A stretch of 44,899 nt of DNA from Pseudobutyrivibrio sp. (GTDB taxonomy: Bacteria; Bacillota; Clostridia; Lachnospirales; Lachnospiraceae): assembly GCA_024697025.1 (NCBI GenBank), contig JAILGH010000033.1:1-44899 (forward strand), given 5' to 3'. A program made the translations under genes and the position numbers. The notes beneath the pieces are model-generated. The model ran no database searches. It had not been told where the DNA came from and saw only the letters and a list, made by a program, of their open reading frames with translations. How positions within the stretch are numbered: position 1 is the stretch's first letter; each line of letters begins with the position of its first letter. This document shows positions 7,175-14,273 of the stretch, in pieces.

Positions 7175-7196
7175 AGAGCCCAGGAATCTGGGCTCT
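7175..7196. terminator. Bidirectional terminator between lysR and iscU
   Basis: AGAGCCCAG (7175-7183) pairs with CTGGGCTCT (7188-7196) around GAAT. On the minus strand the stem is followed by ATTTTTATG, so it terminates iscSU best; for the plus-strand lysR the T stretch is weak. The two converging genes are only 39 bp apart. Confidence 0.8.
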
Positions 7197-7209
7197 TAAG
7201 TTACTCTAA

Positions 7210-7644
7210 TTATCCACAACAGTGCTCGCAGTCATGCTCTTCTGGGAAATCTGCTGGATCGTACTCGATTCCATTTTTGTCGTAGTAATCCTTCACAGCT
7301 GATTTGATTGCCTCCTCAGCAAGAACTGAGCAGTGAAGCTTGTGTGGTGGAAGTCCATCAAGGGCCTCCGTAACAGCCTTGTTTGTAAGCTTAAGCGCCT
7401 CTGATATTGGCTTGCCCTTAATAAGCTCTGTGGACATAGAGCTTGATGCTATGGCGCTGCCACAACCAAAAGTTTCAAACTTAACATCCTCAATAATCTG
7501 GTCATCATTAATCTTGAGATAGATTTTCATGATGTCACCACAGACTGGGTTACCTACTTCTCCAACTCCATCTGCATTTTCTATACTTCCTACATTTCTA
7601 GGATTTCTGAAGTGATCCATTACCTTTTCACTATATAAAGCCAT
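7210..7644 (-). CDS. iscU: Fe-S cluster assembly scaffold IscU/NifU-like
   Basis: The 144-aa protein is a NifU N-terminal/IscU-type scaffold. The three cluster or zinc ligating cysteines are Cys35 (GNPVCGD, with conserved Asp37), Cys61 (FGCGSAIASSS) and Cys105 (KLHCSVLAEEAI). It receives sulfur from the IscS protein encoded 12 bp upstream and builds transient Fe-S clusters for apo-proteins in the cytosol. It lacks the insertion typical of SufU and is closer to the NifU/IscU group of Clostridia. The C-terminus adds DCEHCCG with three further cysteines, unusual in enterobacterial IscU. The ribosome site TTAGGAGGA precedes the ATG. No HscA, HscB or ferredoxin gene follows. Confidence 0.93.
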   Translation of the reverse strand: MALYSEKVMDHFRNPRNVGSIENADGVGEVGNPVCGDIMKIYLKINDDQIIEDVKFETFGCGSAIASSSMSTELIKGKPISEALKLTNKAVTEALDGLPPHKLHCSVLAEEAIKSAVKDYYDKNGIEYDPADFPEEHDCEHCCG

Positions 7645-7656
7645 TTTAAATTCCTC

Positions 7657-8862
7657 CTAAGCAATTGAACTTTCCTTAAATACATGAGGTCTTTTACCCT
7701 CAACCAAATCATCCCAGAATGGTGAGAATCCTCGTAGATACTCTACAACTTCTGTTACCGACTTTACGATATAATCCACTTGTTCTTCTGTGACATCTTC
7801 TCCAAGGGAAATGCGAAGAGAACCATGTGCCACCTCATGTGGACGTCCAATAGCAAGCAATACGTGGCTTGGGTCTAAGGAGCCAGATGTACATGCTGAA
7901 CCAGAAGAAACTGATATGCCCTTGTCATCCAAAAGAAGAAGCAAAGACTCTCCTTCAATTCCTTCAAAACAGAAATTTACATTTGACTTTACTCTTGAGT
8001 TTCTATCTCCATTAAGCTCAGAATATGGAATCTTAGACAGACCGTCTATTAATTTATCCTGAAGCTTTGCAAACTTTTCGTTGTTCTCATCAATGTGTGC
8101 AATAGCATCCTCGAGCGCCACTGTCATCCCCACAATGCCTGCAAGATTTTCAGTACCCGCTCTCTTGCCTCGCTCCTGAGCGCCACCGTTAATTACATTT
8201 GTAAGAACGATGCCTCCTCGAGCATAAAGAACACCAACGCCCTTTGGGCCGTGGAACTTGTGGGCTGAAATTGAAAGCATATCTATATTTTGCTCAACCA
8301 CATTGATGTGAACATGGCTGATTGCCTGAACTGCATCTGTATGGAAAAGAACACCCTTAGCCTTGCAGATAGCACCTATCTCAGCTATAGGTTGGATTGT
8401 TCCAATCTCATTGTTGGCATACATTACAGTTACAAGTGCAGTATCCTCACGAATTGCAGCCTCAATTTCAGATGGAACTACAACACCATTTTCGTGCACA
8501 TCCACAAGTGTAATCTCAAAGCCTTCTTTCTCTAAAGCCTGAAGTGTATGAAGCACTGCGTGATGCTCAAACTTAGTAGAAATAATATGCTTCTTGCCCT
8601 TCTTTGCGCCCAGTCTTGCAGCAGAAATAATTGCCTGATTATCTGCCTCACTACCACCTGAAGTAAAATAAATCTCTCTTGGCTTTGCTCCAATTAATTT
8701 AGCTACTCTCTCTCGAGCATCCTCTAAAGCTTCCTTGGCCTTCTGACCAACGGTATATAGGCTAGATGGATTTCCATAAACTTCTGTATAATATGGAAGC
8801 ATTGCCTCCACAACCTTCTTGCTAACTGCTGTAGTAGCAGCATTATCTGCATATACAAACAT
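7657..8862 (-). CDS. iscS: Cysteine desulfurase NifS/IscS
   Basis: This PLP enzyme takes sulfur from cysteine as a persulfide, releasing alanine, and feeds IscU and thiolation enzymes. From the ATG at 8862 it has 401 aa: [11 protein letters not shown], the PLP-stacking His pair FEHHAV (100-101), PLP lysine Lys202 in [12 protein letters not shown], and the persulfide Cys324 in [17 protein letters not shown]. An upstream TTG at 8916 would add 18 residues but is a poor start; AAGAAAGG lies 8 bp before the ATG and the family begins at this point. The promoter and operator at 8943-8976 make it a likely target of the IscR-like regulator. The local genes mnmA and the TtcA-like fusion probably need its sulfur. 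Confidence 0.95.
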   Translation of the reverse strand: MFVYADNAATTAVSKKVVEAMLPYYTEVYGNPSSLYTVGQKAKEALEDARERVAKLIGAKPREIYFTSGGSEADNQAIISAARLGAKKGKKHIISTKFEHHAVLHTLQALEKEGFEITLVDVHENGVVVPSEIEAAIREDTALVTVMYANNEIGTIQPIAEIGAICKAKGVLFHTDAVQAISHVHINVVEQNIDMLSISAHKFHGPKGVGVLYARGGIVLTNVINGGAQERGKRAGTENLAGIVGMTVALEDAIAHIDENNEKFAKLQDKLIDGLSKIPYSELNGDRNSRVKSNVNFCFEGIEGESLLLLLDDKGISVSSGSACTSGSLDPSHVLLAIGRPHEVAHGSLRISLGEDVTEEQVDYIVKSVTEVVEYLRGFSPFWDDLVEGKRPHVFKESSIA

Positions 8863-8942
8863 ATTTGATACCTTTCTTAAACATAATATTTTGAGGGGAT
8901 AATTGCTCCTTTTCAATTACCCATCAATTCAATATGTAAATA

Positions 8943-8976
8943 AAAGTATCATCATTAACCTATCTAGTCAATAGGT
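8943..8976 (-). promoter_or_regulatory. iscSU promoter overlapped by a predicted Rrf2-type operator
   Basis: On the minus strand the -35 box TTGACT (8966-8971) and the -10 box TACTTT (8943-8948) are 17 bp apart. The inverted repeat ACCTA-N9-TAGGT (8958-8976) covers the -35 box. It matches the site before the SGNH hydrolase gene at 17 of 19 positions and in placement. Upstream, 9025-9054 holds three 10-bp A/T-rich repeats of the form ATTAAAAC that may bend DNA or act as an UP element. The rest of 8977-9049 shows nothing else. Confidence 0.7.
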
Positions 8977-9049
8977 TTTTGAATTATTATCATCTATTGA
9001 AATTTTTTCTCAATAATCAAAAATGATTAAAACTAATTAAAACCAATTA

Positions 9050-9087
9050 AAAAAACAGCAACTCTTTCTTAGAAATTGCTGTTTTTT
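9050..9087. terminator. Bidirectional terminator at the end of the toxin-immunity module
   Basis: AAAAAACAGCAA (9050-9061) pairs perfectly with TTGCTGTTTTTT (9076-9087) around a 14-nt loop, with a T run on either strand. It closes the minus-strand module 9184-14090 and shields the iscSU promoter. Confidence 0.85.
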
Positions 9088-9183
9088 AACTCCATTAATT
9101 AACTAACATAATTGTTCTTTTAAATTTATGTTTATAGATCATTCTCTTTTTATTTTTGTATAGCAGATAAATTTCTTATCCCC

Positions 9184-9489
9184 TTAACGATAATCTTTTA
9201 CAATACTCCATAACTCATTATGAATGGCTTCAAATGACTCGTTTAAACTTTTTCTTTTTTCAAAATCGTTGTCCCAAATGTAAAACTCCGACAATGCTCC
9301 TTTACTTGGAAATAAAGCTTTATAACTTCTAATTACATATCTTTCCTTTTCTTTTACATCTTCTTCAGATTTCAGGAATTCAATTGTTTGATTCAATATT
9401 CTATATGATGACAAAATTGTAATATCACCATTCATTCTTAAAAACAACTCTAAATTCTCAAATAATTCTAAAACTCTTTCTATATTCAT
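9184..9489 (-). CDS. Small immunity-like protein, paralogue of the 9771-10088 gene
   Basis: A 101-aa, acidic, mostly helical protein without signal peptide or membrane segment. Its C-terminal half (SYKALFPSKGALSEFYIWD, then LNESFEAIHNELWSIVKDY) aligns clearly with the gene at 9771-10088 (SYRKLFVSRSGLNDFVVYD, LNEKYNDELKNIWDIIKDY). Last gene of a minus-strand run that starts with a LXG-type toxin module. Short duplicated cytosolic proteins in this position are usually spare immunity proteins against toxins of other strains. No specific family is recognised. Confidence 0.7.
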   Translation of the reverse strand: MNIERVLELFENLELFLRMNGDITILSSYRILNQTIEFLKSEEDVKEKERYVIRSYKALFPSKGALSEFYIWDNDFEKRKSLNESFEAIHNELWSIVKDYR

Positions 9490-9504
9490 TGCTCGACTTA
9501 ATAA

Positions 9505-9774
9505 TTATAGTTTTCTTATCTTTCCACCTGCAGGAAAATCTGGATACAGAAATTCCCAAACTTGACCACATAAATTACACTTGAACCATTTATCAGCGAA
9601 CCATTCTACCTTTTTACCATCCAACAACTTACCCGTATGATATGGTTCTTTGACATCAACTTCAACGTAGATTTTTTCCTCAACCATTTTTTTAAAGAAT
9701 GCTCTAGCTTCATCAAACTGTACTGCTGTAGTTATTTTCTGATTTGTTTTTTCTAAACAATCGCATTTAATCAT
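9505..9774 (-). CDS. Small immunity-like protein with a CxxC knuckle
   Basis: An 89-aa cytosolic protein. Its C-terminal part, FADKWFKCNLCGQVWEFLYPDFPAGGKIRKL, has a CxxC pair and an aromatic WEF-YPDFPA stretch resembling short proteins found in toxin-immunity clusters. A second Cys pair near the N-terminus (MIKCDCLEK) could complete a zinc site. Its ATG overlaps the stop codon of the upstream gene (ATGA, 9771-9774), so the two are translationally coupled. Function is inferred from context only. Confidence 0.65.
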   Translation of the reverse strand: MIKCDCLEKTNQKITTAVQFDEARAFFKKMVEEKIYVEVDVKEPYHTGKLLDGKKVEWFADKWFKCNLCGQVWEFLYPDFPAGGKIRKL

Positions 9775-10088
9775 ACATAATCCTTAATAATATCCCATAT
9801 ATTTTTCAATTCATCATTGTATTTCTCATTTAATTCATTTCTTAATTTAGCATCAGGGTCATAGACTACAAAATCATTTAATCCACTTCTTGAAACAAAC
9901 AGTTTTCTATAACTTTCTAATAAATATTTCATTTTTTCGTCATAGTCTTCATCTGAATCAATACAATTTACTTGCCCACCAAGCAAACGTAGTATTCCAT
10001 CGTACCGTCCATATCCATATTTTTGTACAAGTTTTCCAATTTCGATATATGACTTACGTAACTGCAAAAAATCTTCATTCGTCATCAT
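9771..10088 (-). CDS. Small immunity-like protein, paralogue of the 9184-9489 gene
   Basis: Taken from the ATG at 10088, where TTAGGAG lies 8 bp upstream; an in-frame TTG at 10109 has no such signal. The 105-aa protein is helical and acidic, with SYRKLFVSRSGLNDFVVYDPDAK and NIWDIIKDYV matching the gene at 9184-9489. It forms an overlapping pair with the CxxC gene downstream. It lies in the immunity tail of the toxin module; its target toxin is not evident. Confidence 0.68.
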   Translation of the reverse strand: MMTNEDFLQLRKSYIEIGKLVQKYGYGRYDGILRLLGGQVNCIDSDEDYDEKMKYLLESYRKLFVSRSGLNDFVVYDPDAKLRNELNEKYNDELKNIWDIIKDYV

Positions 10089-10139
10089 CTTTAAGTCTCC
10101 TAATAGCAAAAATGAACTCCTGCAGTGAAAGACTCAATT

Positions 10140-10455
10140 TTAGGCATCCTTAAGATATTCATTAGATTTAAAAATATATTCCTTCATTAACGCTGCCCTT
10201 TTATTATCCCATTCAGTTCTTTCAATTTCCCGTCAAATTTTAAAAAAAAAATCTATCGGAAATTTCATTCTCTAATGAACGAAGTTCCTCTTTATCTTTA
10301 TGCCCTTTCAAAAAAACAAGCCATTCTTTAGCTTCTCTTTCATTTTGCATTAAAATATAATCATCATTATGTTCTAGCATCAATCCTATCGTCTTAATTA
10401 AGTTTTATAAAATAGTAATTAATTCTTGATGTTTAATTTCGTTGATATAATCCAT
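10140..10455 (-). pseudogene. Broken small immunity-like gene (two nonsense codons, one homopolymer shift)
   Basis: A good ribosome site (AAAAGGTGAGG) precedes an ATG at 10453-10455. The reading frame gives MDYINEIKHQELITIL, then TAA (10405-10407), and continues in frame through DDYILMQNEREAKEWLVFLK and KDKEELRSLENEISDRF. At a run of ten T (10242-10251) the frame is lost. Removing one T restores a frame that passes one TGA and ends in REIERTEWDNKRAAL, then MKEYIFKSNEYLKDA and TAA at 10140-10142. The coding-like stretches on each side of the lesions show a recently lost gene of about 105 codons. Confidence 0.65.
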
Positions 10456-10542
10456 CCTCACCTTTTCAATTAGATTTTTATAATTCACAAGGAAGGGCCT
10501 TGAACAATTCATATAAGATAAATCTAAATATTTTAACTTAAA

Positions 10543-10801
10543 TCACTTCCATCTCTTATACAATTCTGCCAAATCTAATAAATCCAAGCCTAATTTGCAC
10601 TAAAGTCCCCTGAATCTGCAATTATTCTAGGAAAAAATAGCGGCAAGCACTTATTCTCCATGATTATCTCCAGTTCCTCCAATATACTGCTTAACAGTGC
10701 ATAACTCTTTTTACTAAGTCCTTTTTCTGCTAATACCATTTCATTTTTTAAGGCTGCTGAACATCTAAATTTTTCTTTTTATAAGTTCCTTCTAATGACA
10801 T
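10543..10801 (-). pseudogene. Broken small immunity-like gene with two frameshifts
   Basis: From an ATG at 10799-10801 the frame reads MSLEGTYKKKNLDV and stops. A second frame carries ALKNEMVLAEKGLSKKSYAL, then LLSSILEELEIIMENKC and PLFFPRIIADS. A third gives CKLGLDLLDLAELYKRWK and TGA at 10543-10545. Joined, they make a helical protein of about 85 residues; the PRII-DS...LGLDLLDLAELY pattern resembles small proteins of toxin-immunity loci. The 87 bp to the next broken gene (10456-10542) hold nothing recognisable apart from its ribosome site. Confidence 0.6.
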
Positions 10802-10831
10802 TTTATTCTATCCCATTAAAATATCTGTATT

Positions 10832-11344
10832 TTAATATGCTATTCCAACTTTTATCCAATTATTTGTTATAGTATCATATTCAAATCTACAATCTGTTCT
10901 CCCAAATGTATCAGCATTTTCCATATTGCCCTGACAGATAACGCTAAGCTTCTCTCCATCAACAAATCTTGAATAAATATAATTAAATGGAGCCTCTATT
11001 GTACCAATATATTGAGCTGAAAATTCAAATACATCAATATCAGTAGATGATACCATTACGTAAATCTTGTTCCAGATAATATACACATCAATTATTTCCT
11101 CGTATTCTTTATTAATCCAAGTAATTCCATTTTTTATCTGTAGAACATTAGTCTCATCATATTTACAAATATCATTTCCATTTAAATCAACAAATCTATA
11201 TTCACTATTACCATCATCATTTATAATCTCAGCATATATAAATTCCGCACTATCTGCGGCAAACTCAATATTATCTGCATTGTATGTAACTTCACAATCT
11301 CCATTTTTCCATTTAATTCCATTTTCTAAATATGTAATTTCCAT
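10832..11344 (-). CDS. Probable cognate immunity protein of the LXG-type toxin
   Basis: The 170-aa protein is beta-rich and acidic with no signal peptide. It begins 11 bp after the toxin stop codon, the standard position of a cognate immunity gene, with ribosome site ATAGGAG. The ending, NADTFGRTDCRFEYDTITNNWIKVGIAY, resembles a widespread immunity-type C-terminus of the form ...FGR.D..FE.D..T..W.K.GLAY. It should bind and block the C-terminal toxin domain in the cytosol before export. No numbered immunity family is assigned with certainty. Confidence 0.75.
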   Translation of the reverse strand: MEITYLENGIKWKNGDCEVTYNADNIEFAADSAEFIYAEIINDDGNSEYRFVDLNGNDICKYDETNVLQIKNGITWINKEYEEIIDVYIIWNKIYVMVSSTDIDVFEFSAQYIGTIEAPFNYIYSRFVDGEKLSVICQGNMENADTFGRTDCRFEYDTITNNWIKVGIAY

Positions 11345-11355
11345 AATAAATACTC

Positions 11356-12933
11356 CTATCTTAATCTTCTGACTGTTCCTGGCACTACTTCAATGTACAT
11401 ATTTCTATCTACCATTCCTAAGCCACTAAATAAATCATATTGTGTTAAGCCCATATTTCCTGGCAAATATTTATTAACCGTTAAATCAATTTGTGGTCCA
11501 ATTGGCCCGCTTGGACACGTCAATTCTACGCCTTCTTTCACCCTATATGTTGCAATTTTACCACAATCATCTTTCCAACCATATTTAATCGCTATATCAT
11601 TTCTAGCAAATTCTACACTTGGAACATCCTCTTTTATACCAAAACCACCCGGTTTAGACGTCTTTTGACGGCTATCCAAAACCATATTAAATGTATCTCC
11701 AGATTTTAAAGTCACCTTATTAGCATTGGAATTATACCCATCTGGCCAAGGCGATTGTTCCCTAACAAGTCTAAAATAATCATCTATGTCTTTCCCCGGA
11801 TTATACTTTAAAAATTCATCATAGGTTTTATTAGAACCAATATTTGTTTTTCTCCAATAATCATCATATCTAACAGCTTCTTCCGGTGTCATTAAATCAC
11901 CAAATGATTGATTTTTCTCAACCTTCGGTCCCGAAATCTTATCTGCCAGCTTCTTAGCTAGTATAATCTCAGCAACTTTTTCTGTAGCATATCCAGCGGT
12001 AAATGCTACACCCTCTTCATCGGCTGTATCTGCCATACCTTGGAAGATTGCTCCCGCATTGTTTTCGGGGTCTTTTATAAATGTTTTTACGCCTCTATAG
12101 ATTTCTTGACCACCATCATTTAATAACGCCAAGCGCATACCTAGCGGTAATGGCACATTTATTGCCATAGATACTTCAAGTGGAGCTTTTAGTCCCTTTG
12201 CTAAATCAACAATTCCTGTTCCAAAACCTTTGAAGAAGCTCTTTGTTCCATCCCATATATCCCCAGCAACATCCTTCCAGGTTTTGATGGAATCATATAT
12301 TTCATCAAGCTTTTTAGCATATATGTCATCTGTATTTTCATACTCTACTACGTATTCATCATAAATTTCGTACATTTTTTTGATGTCATCTTTTATTGAA
12401 TCCATCGTAGGGTAGAAAACATTATTATAGAAATCAACTAGTTTATTATAATTTCTTTCTCTCCTTCGCCTTTTCTCCTCGTTCCTTGCCTGAATCTCAG
12501 CCGCTTTAGGTGATAACGGATTTACGAATTCATCAAAATACGAGTGGCTAGGTACACTAGGGTGATCTGACAAACATTGATGCGGTATTGCTTTAATCTG
12601 TTCTAGATTCCACCAAATATCATTCCTATCTACTCTACATAACATTCCTGAATTTTCTGGAGCAATTAAATCTTGCATATCCCTCATATAATTGCCCAGG
12701 TTATCATGAACATTATAAAGTATCTCTATCAAATCAGAATGATCTACCGAAATACAATCATCATACTCTTTTCTTAGTTCCGTGAATGTATCCCCCTTTT
12801 GCTCGTCTATTACACTAACAAATCTTTCAGACGCATCCTGTAAGTCTTCTAGAGCATCTATATAATTTTTGATTTCATTTTTTATTTCGCCCAAATCATC
12901 GAAATTAAGCTTAATATCTCTATGTTGTCCCAC
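11356..12933 (-). CDS. LXG-type polymorphic toxin, putative type VII secretion substrate
   Basis: A 525-aa protein starting at GTG (12931-12933) with AAGGGAG 6 bp upstream. Residues 1-220 are charged and helical, like the N-terminal targeting region of LXG effectors. Residues 222-335 form a Gly/Ala-rich linker (IWDGTKSFFKGFGTGIVDL, AGAIFQGMADTADEEG) typical of pretoxin regions. Residues 340-525 are a separate C-terminal domain with KPGGFG (427-432), YRVKEGVEL, GPIGPQID (476-483) and LPGNMGLTQYD (490-500). The last motifs recall the G-(I)-P...PGGGTQ end of the TNT NAD+-glycohydrolase family, but I cannot confirm that. No signal peptide is present. Small helical partners and a DUF4176-like gene precede it, and the immunity gene follows, as in LXG operons. 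Secretion genes are not in the window. Confidence 0.8.
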   Translation of the reverse strand: MGQHRDIKLNFDDLGEIKNEIKNYIDALEDLQDASERFVSVIDEQKGDTFTELRKEYDDCISVDHSDLIEILYNVHDNLGNYMRDMQDLIAPENSGMLCRVDRNDIWWNLEQIKAIPHQCLSDHPSVPSHSYFDEFVNPLSPKAAEIQARNEEKRRRRERNYNKLVDFYNNVFYPTMDSIKDDIKKMYEIYDEYVVEYENTDDIYAKKLDEIYDSIKTWKDVAGDIWDGTKSFFKGFGTGIVDLAKGLKAPLEVSMAINVPLPLGMRLALLNDGGQEIYRGVKTFIKDPENNAGAIFQGMADTADEEGVAFTAGYATEKVAEIILAKKLADKISGPKVEKNQSFGDLMTPEEAVRYDDYWRKTNIGSNKTYDEFLKYNPGKDIDDYFRLVREQSPWPDGYNSNANKVTLKSGDTFNMVLDSRQKTSKPGGFGIKEDVPSVEFARNDIAIKYGWKDDCGKIATYRVKEGVELTCPSGPIGPQIDLTVNKYLPGNMGLTQYDLFSGLGMVDRNMYIEVVPGTVRRLR

Positions 12934-12951
12934 ATCATTCTCCCTTATGAC

Positions 12952-13161
12952 TTATTCAAAGCCTATGCTGTTAAGTACATTTATCATAGAATCAAATTTA
13001 GTTTCTATACTTGAGATATATTCTTCCATCTTAGTTTCTTTATCCGCATTTTCGAAGTCCATCTCATTAAAGTTTTCACGTATATCCGCTTTTTTATATT
13101 GAAAACAAGAAACCAAATCACTTTTAAATCTTGAAGCATCACCGCTTGATAATTGCCCCAT
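12952..13161 (-). CDS. Small helical partner of the LXG-type toxin
   Basis: Starting at the ATG at 13161 (AAAGGAG upstream; the 13 residues before it lack a start signal) this is a 69-aa acidic helical protein with no signal peptide. It lies 18 bp before the toxin. LXG effectors are usually preceded by two such small helical proteins (Lap-type chaperone or targeting partners) that bind the N-terminal helices and take them to the EssC secretion machine. Sequence similarity to a named family is not evident; assignment rests on size, predicted helices and position. Confidence 0.65.
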   Translation of the reverse strand: MGQLSSGDASRFKSDLVSCFQYKKADIRENFNEMDFENADKETKMEEYISSIETKFDSMINVLNSIGFE

Positions 13162-13162
13162 A

Positions 13163-13465
13163 TCACTGTTCTCCTTTATAACTCTTTGCCAAATCGTCAT
13201 CTGTAACTTTAAAAGTCTTAGCCGCAGATGATGTCTTTTTTGAATAATTAGACATCGAATTATCCATCTTTTCCTTGACCTTTGGATTTAGACAATCTAA
13301 AACATTTTGAATAGTGTCTACATAATCAGAATTCATTCCATCTAAAGCTGATAAGGAATCATCAAATCCTTTTTTCGCTAATGAATTGTATGTTTTTATG
13401 GCCTCATTTATTTTTACAACTGCATCATTTACAGCCGTGTAATCGACTTTGATTTCCCTTGCCAT
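13163..13465 (-). CDS. WXG100-sized helical partner of the LXG-type toxin
   Basis: From the ATG at 13465 (AAGGAG upstream) this is a 100-aa helical protein beginning MAREIKVDYTAVNDAVVKIN. This start resembles the TIGR04197-like small proteins that accompany LXG toxins. No WXG tripeptide is present, but a helix-turn-helix hairpin of this length is expected, with the turn near residues 40-48 (ALDGMNSDY). It should pair with the toxin N-terminus for type VII export. It begins 1 bp after the DUF4176-like gene and ends 1 bp before the next ATG, so translation is coupled. Confidence 0.7.
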   Translation of the reverse strand: MAREIKVDYTAVNDAVVKINEAIKTYNSLAKKGFDDSLSALDGMNSDYVDTIQNVLDCLNPKVKEKMDNSMSNYSKKTSSAAKTFKVTDDDLAKSYKGEQ

Positions 13466-13466
13466 A

Positions 13467-14090
13467 CTACGCTCCTTGATTCTTTGCAAAGCCCATAGAG
13501 ATCCTATGCTCTTTCACGAGTAGCTCATCTAATATTTCATAAACAAATTGATTATCTAGTTCGGATTCATAGCCTTTATGAACCACCTCTTTAATTGTTG
13601 CTGGGGTAAAGGAAAGAGTCTTTCCAGTGCCATAATTTCCTGTAGGATAAAGCTCTCCACCGTATTGATAGAAAGGTCCAGTTTCGTCACCTAAAAATCT
13701 TTTGGTAATGACAACAAATAACTGAGTTGAATTAGGATTAGGAACTTTTATCTTTCCCAAATCAAGCTCAACCAAGGTTCCTTGTGGCAATATATCTTCG
13801 CATATGGTGATTGTTTGTCCCACAAGAAATCTTATATCATCACTATTAAAGGATAAGGTTTTAGACTTATAAGTCATCTCTACTTTATCCCCATTAGGTA
13901 TTACTTCTACTTCTCCACAATAACAGGAAATTTCTCTTTGATTTTTTAGAACACTGTATAAAACATATAGACTTTTGACGTCTAAAGATAGCTCTGTGTA
14001 CATAGATTTTAAAAAGACCGCATTCTCTTCATAAAATCCGCACGAGTCTACAAGATTTTCGAATAATTCTCTCTTCTGATTCTCCCGCAT
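13467..14090 (-). CDS. DUF4176-like protein, first gene of the type VII toxin module
   Basis: The 207-aa protein has a variable N-terminal 90 residues and then a region that looks like DUF4176: ILPQGTLVELDLGKIKVP, QLFVVITKRFLG, FYQYGGELYPTGNYGTGK and FTPATIKEVVHKGYESE. DUF4176 proteins are recurring companions of WXG/LXG genes; their exact job is unknown. It has a good ribosome site (AGGGAG). It leads a tightly spaced minus-strand operon of DUF4176, two helical proteins, toxin and immunity genes. DNA here is more AT-rich than the flanking housekeeping genes, consistent with a mobile accessory module. Confidence 0.7.
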   Translation of the reverse strand: MRENQKRELFENLVDSCGFYEENAVFLKSMYTELSLDVKSLYVLYSVLKNQREISCYCGEVEVIPNGDKVEMTYKSKTLSFNSDDIRFLVGQTITICEDILPQGTLVELDLGKIKVPNPNSTQLFVVITKRFLGDETGPFYQYGGELYPTGNYGTGKTLSFTPATIKEVVHKGYESELDNQFVYEILDELLVKEHRISMGFAKNQGA

Positions 14091-14182
14091 CTGATTATTC
14101 TCCCTAGTATTTAATTACAACTTATGTCCGCAAAACTTGCTGTTATTATAGCATTCTTCTAATATTAAATCTACAAAATAAT

Positions 14183-14265
14183 ATAAAAGTGTGCTCACAC
14201 CATATACTGTTCTCTACAATCCGTGCGAAGCACTTTTATTCAAAGCAACACCGTAAGGTGTTGCT
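14183..14265 (-). terminator. Hairpin cluster after the rhodanese-TtcA gene
   Basis: AGCAACACC (14244-14252) pairs with GGTGTTGCT (14257-14265) 8 bp after the stop codon. Further on, ATAAAAGTG (14183-14191) pairs with CACTTTTAT (14231-14239) around an inner region with two more short stems (GTGC/GCAC and GTGT/ACAC), followed on the minus strand by a T-rich stretch. Together they look like a composite terminator. The rest of 14091-14182 shows no gene. Confidence 0.5.
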
Positions 14266-14273
14266 ACATTTCA

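Noticed and set aside
7657-8916. Longer iscS start (TTG at 8916)
   Set aside because: TTG start and an N-terminal extension not found in the family; the ATG at 8862 has a ribosome site and the usual MxxYADNAAT start.
9184-14090. Prophage or integrative element
   Set aside because: No integrase, structural gene, attachment repeats or tRNA target seen; content fits a toxin-immunity locus.
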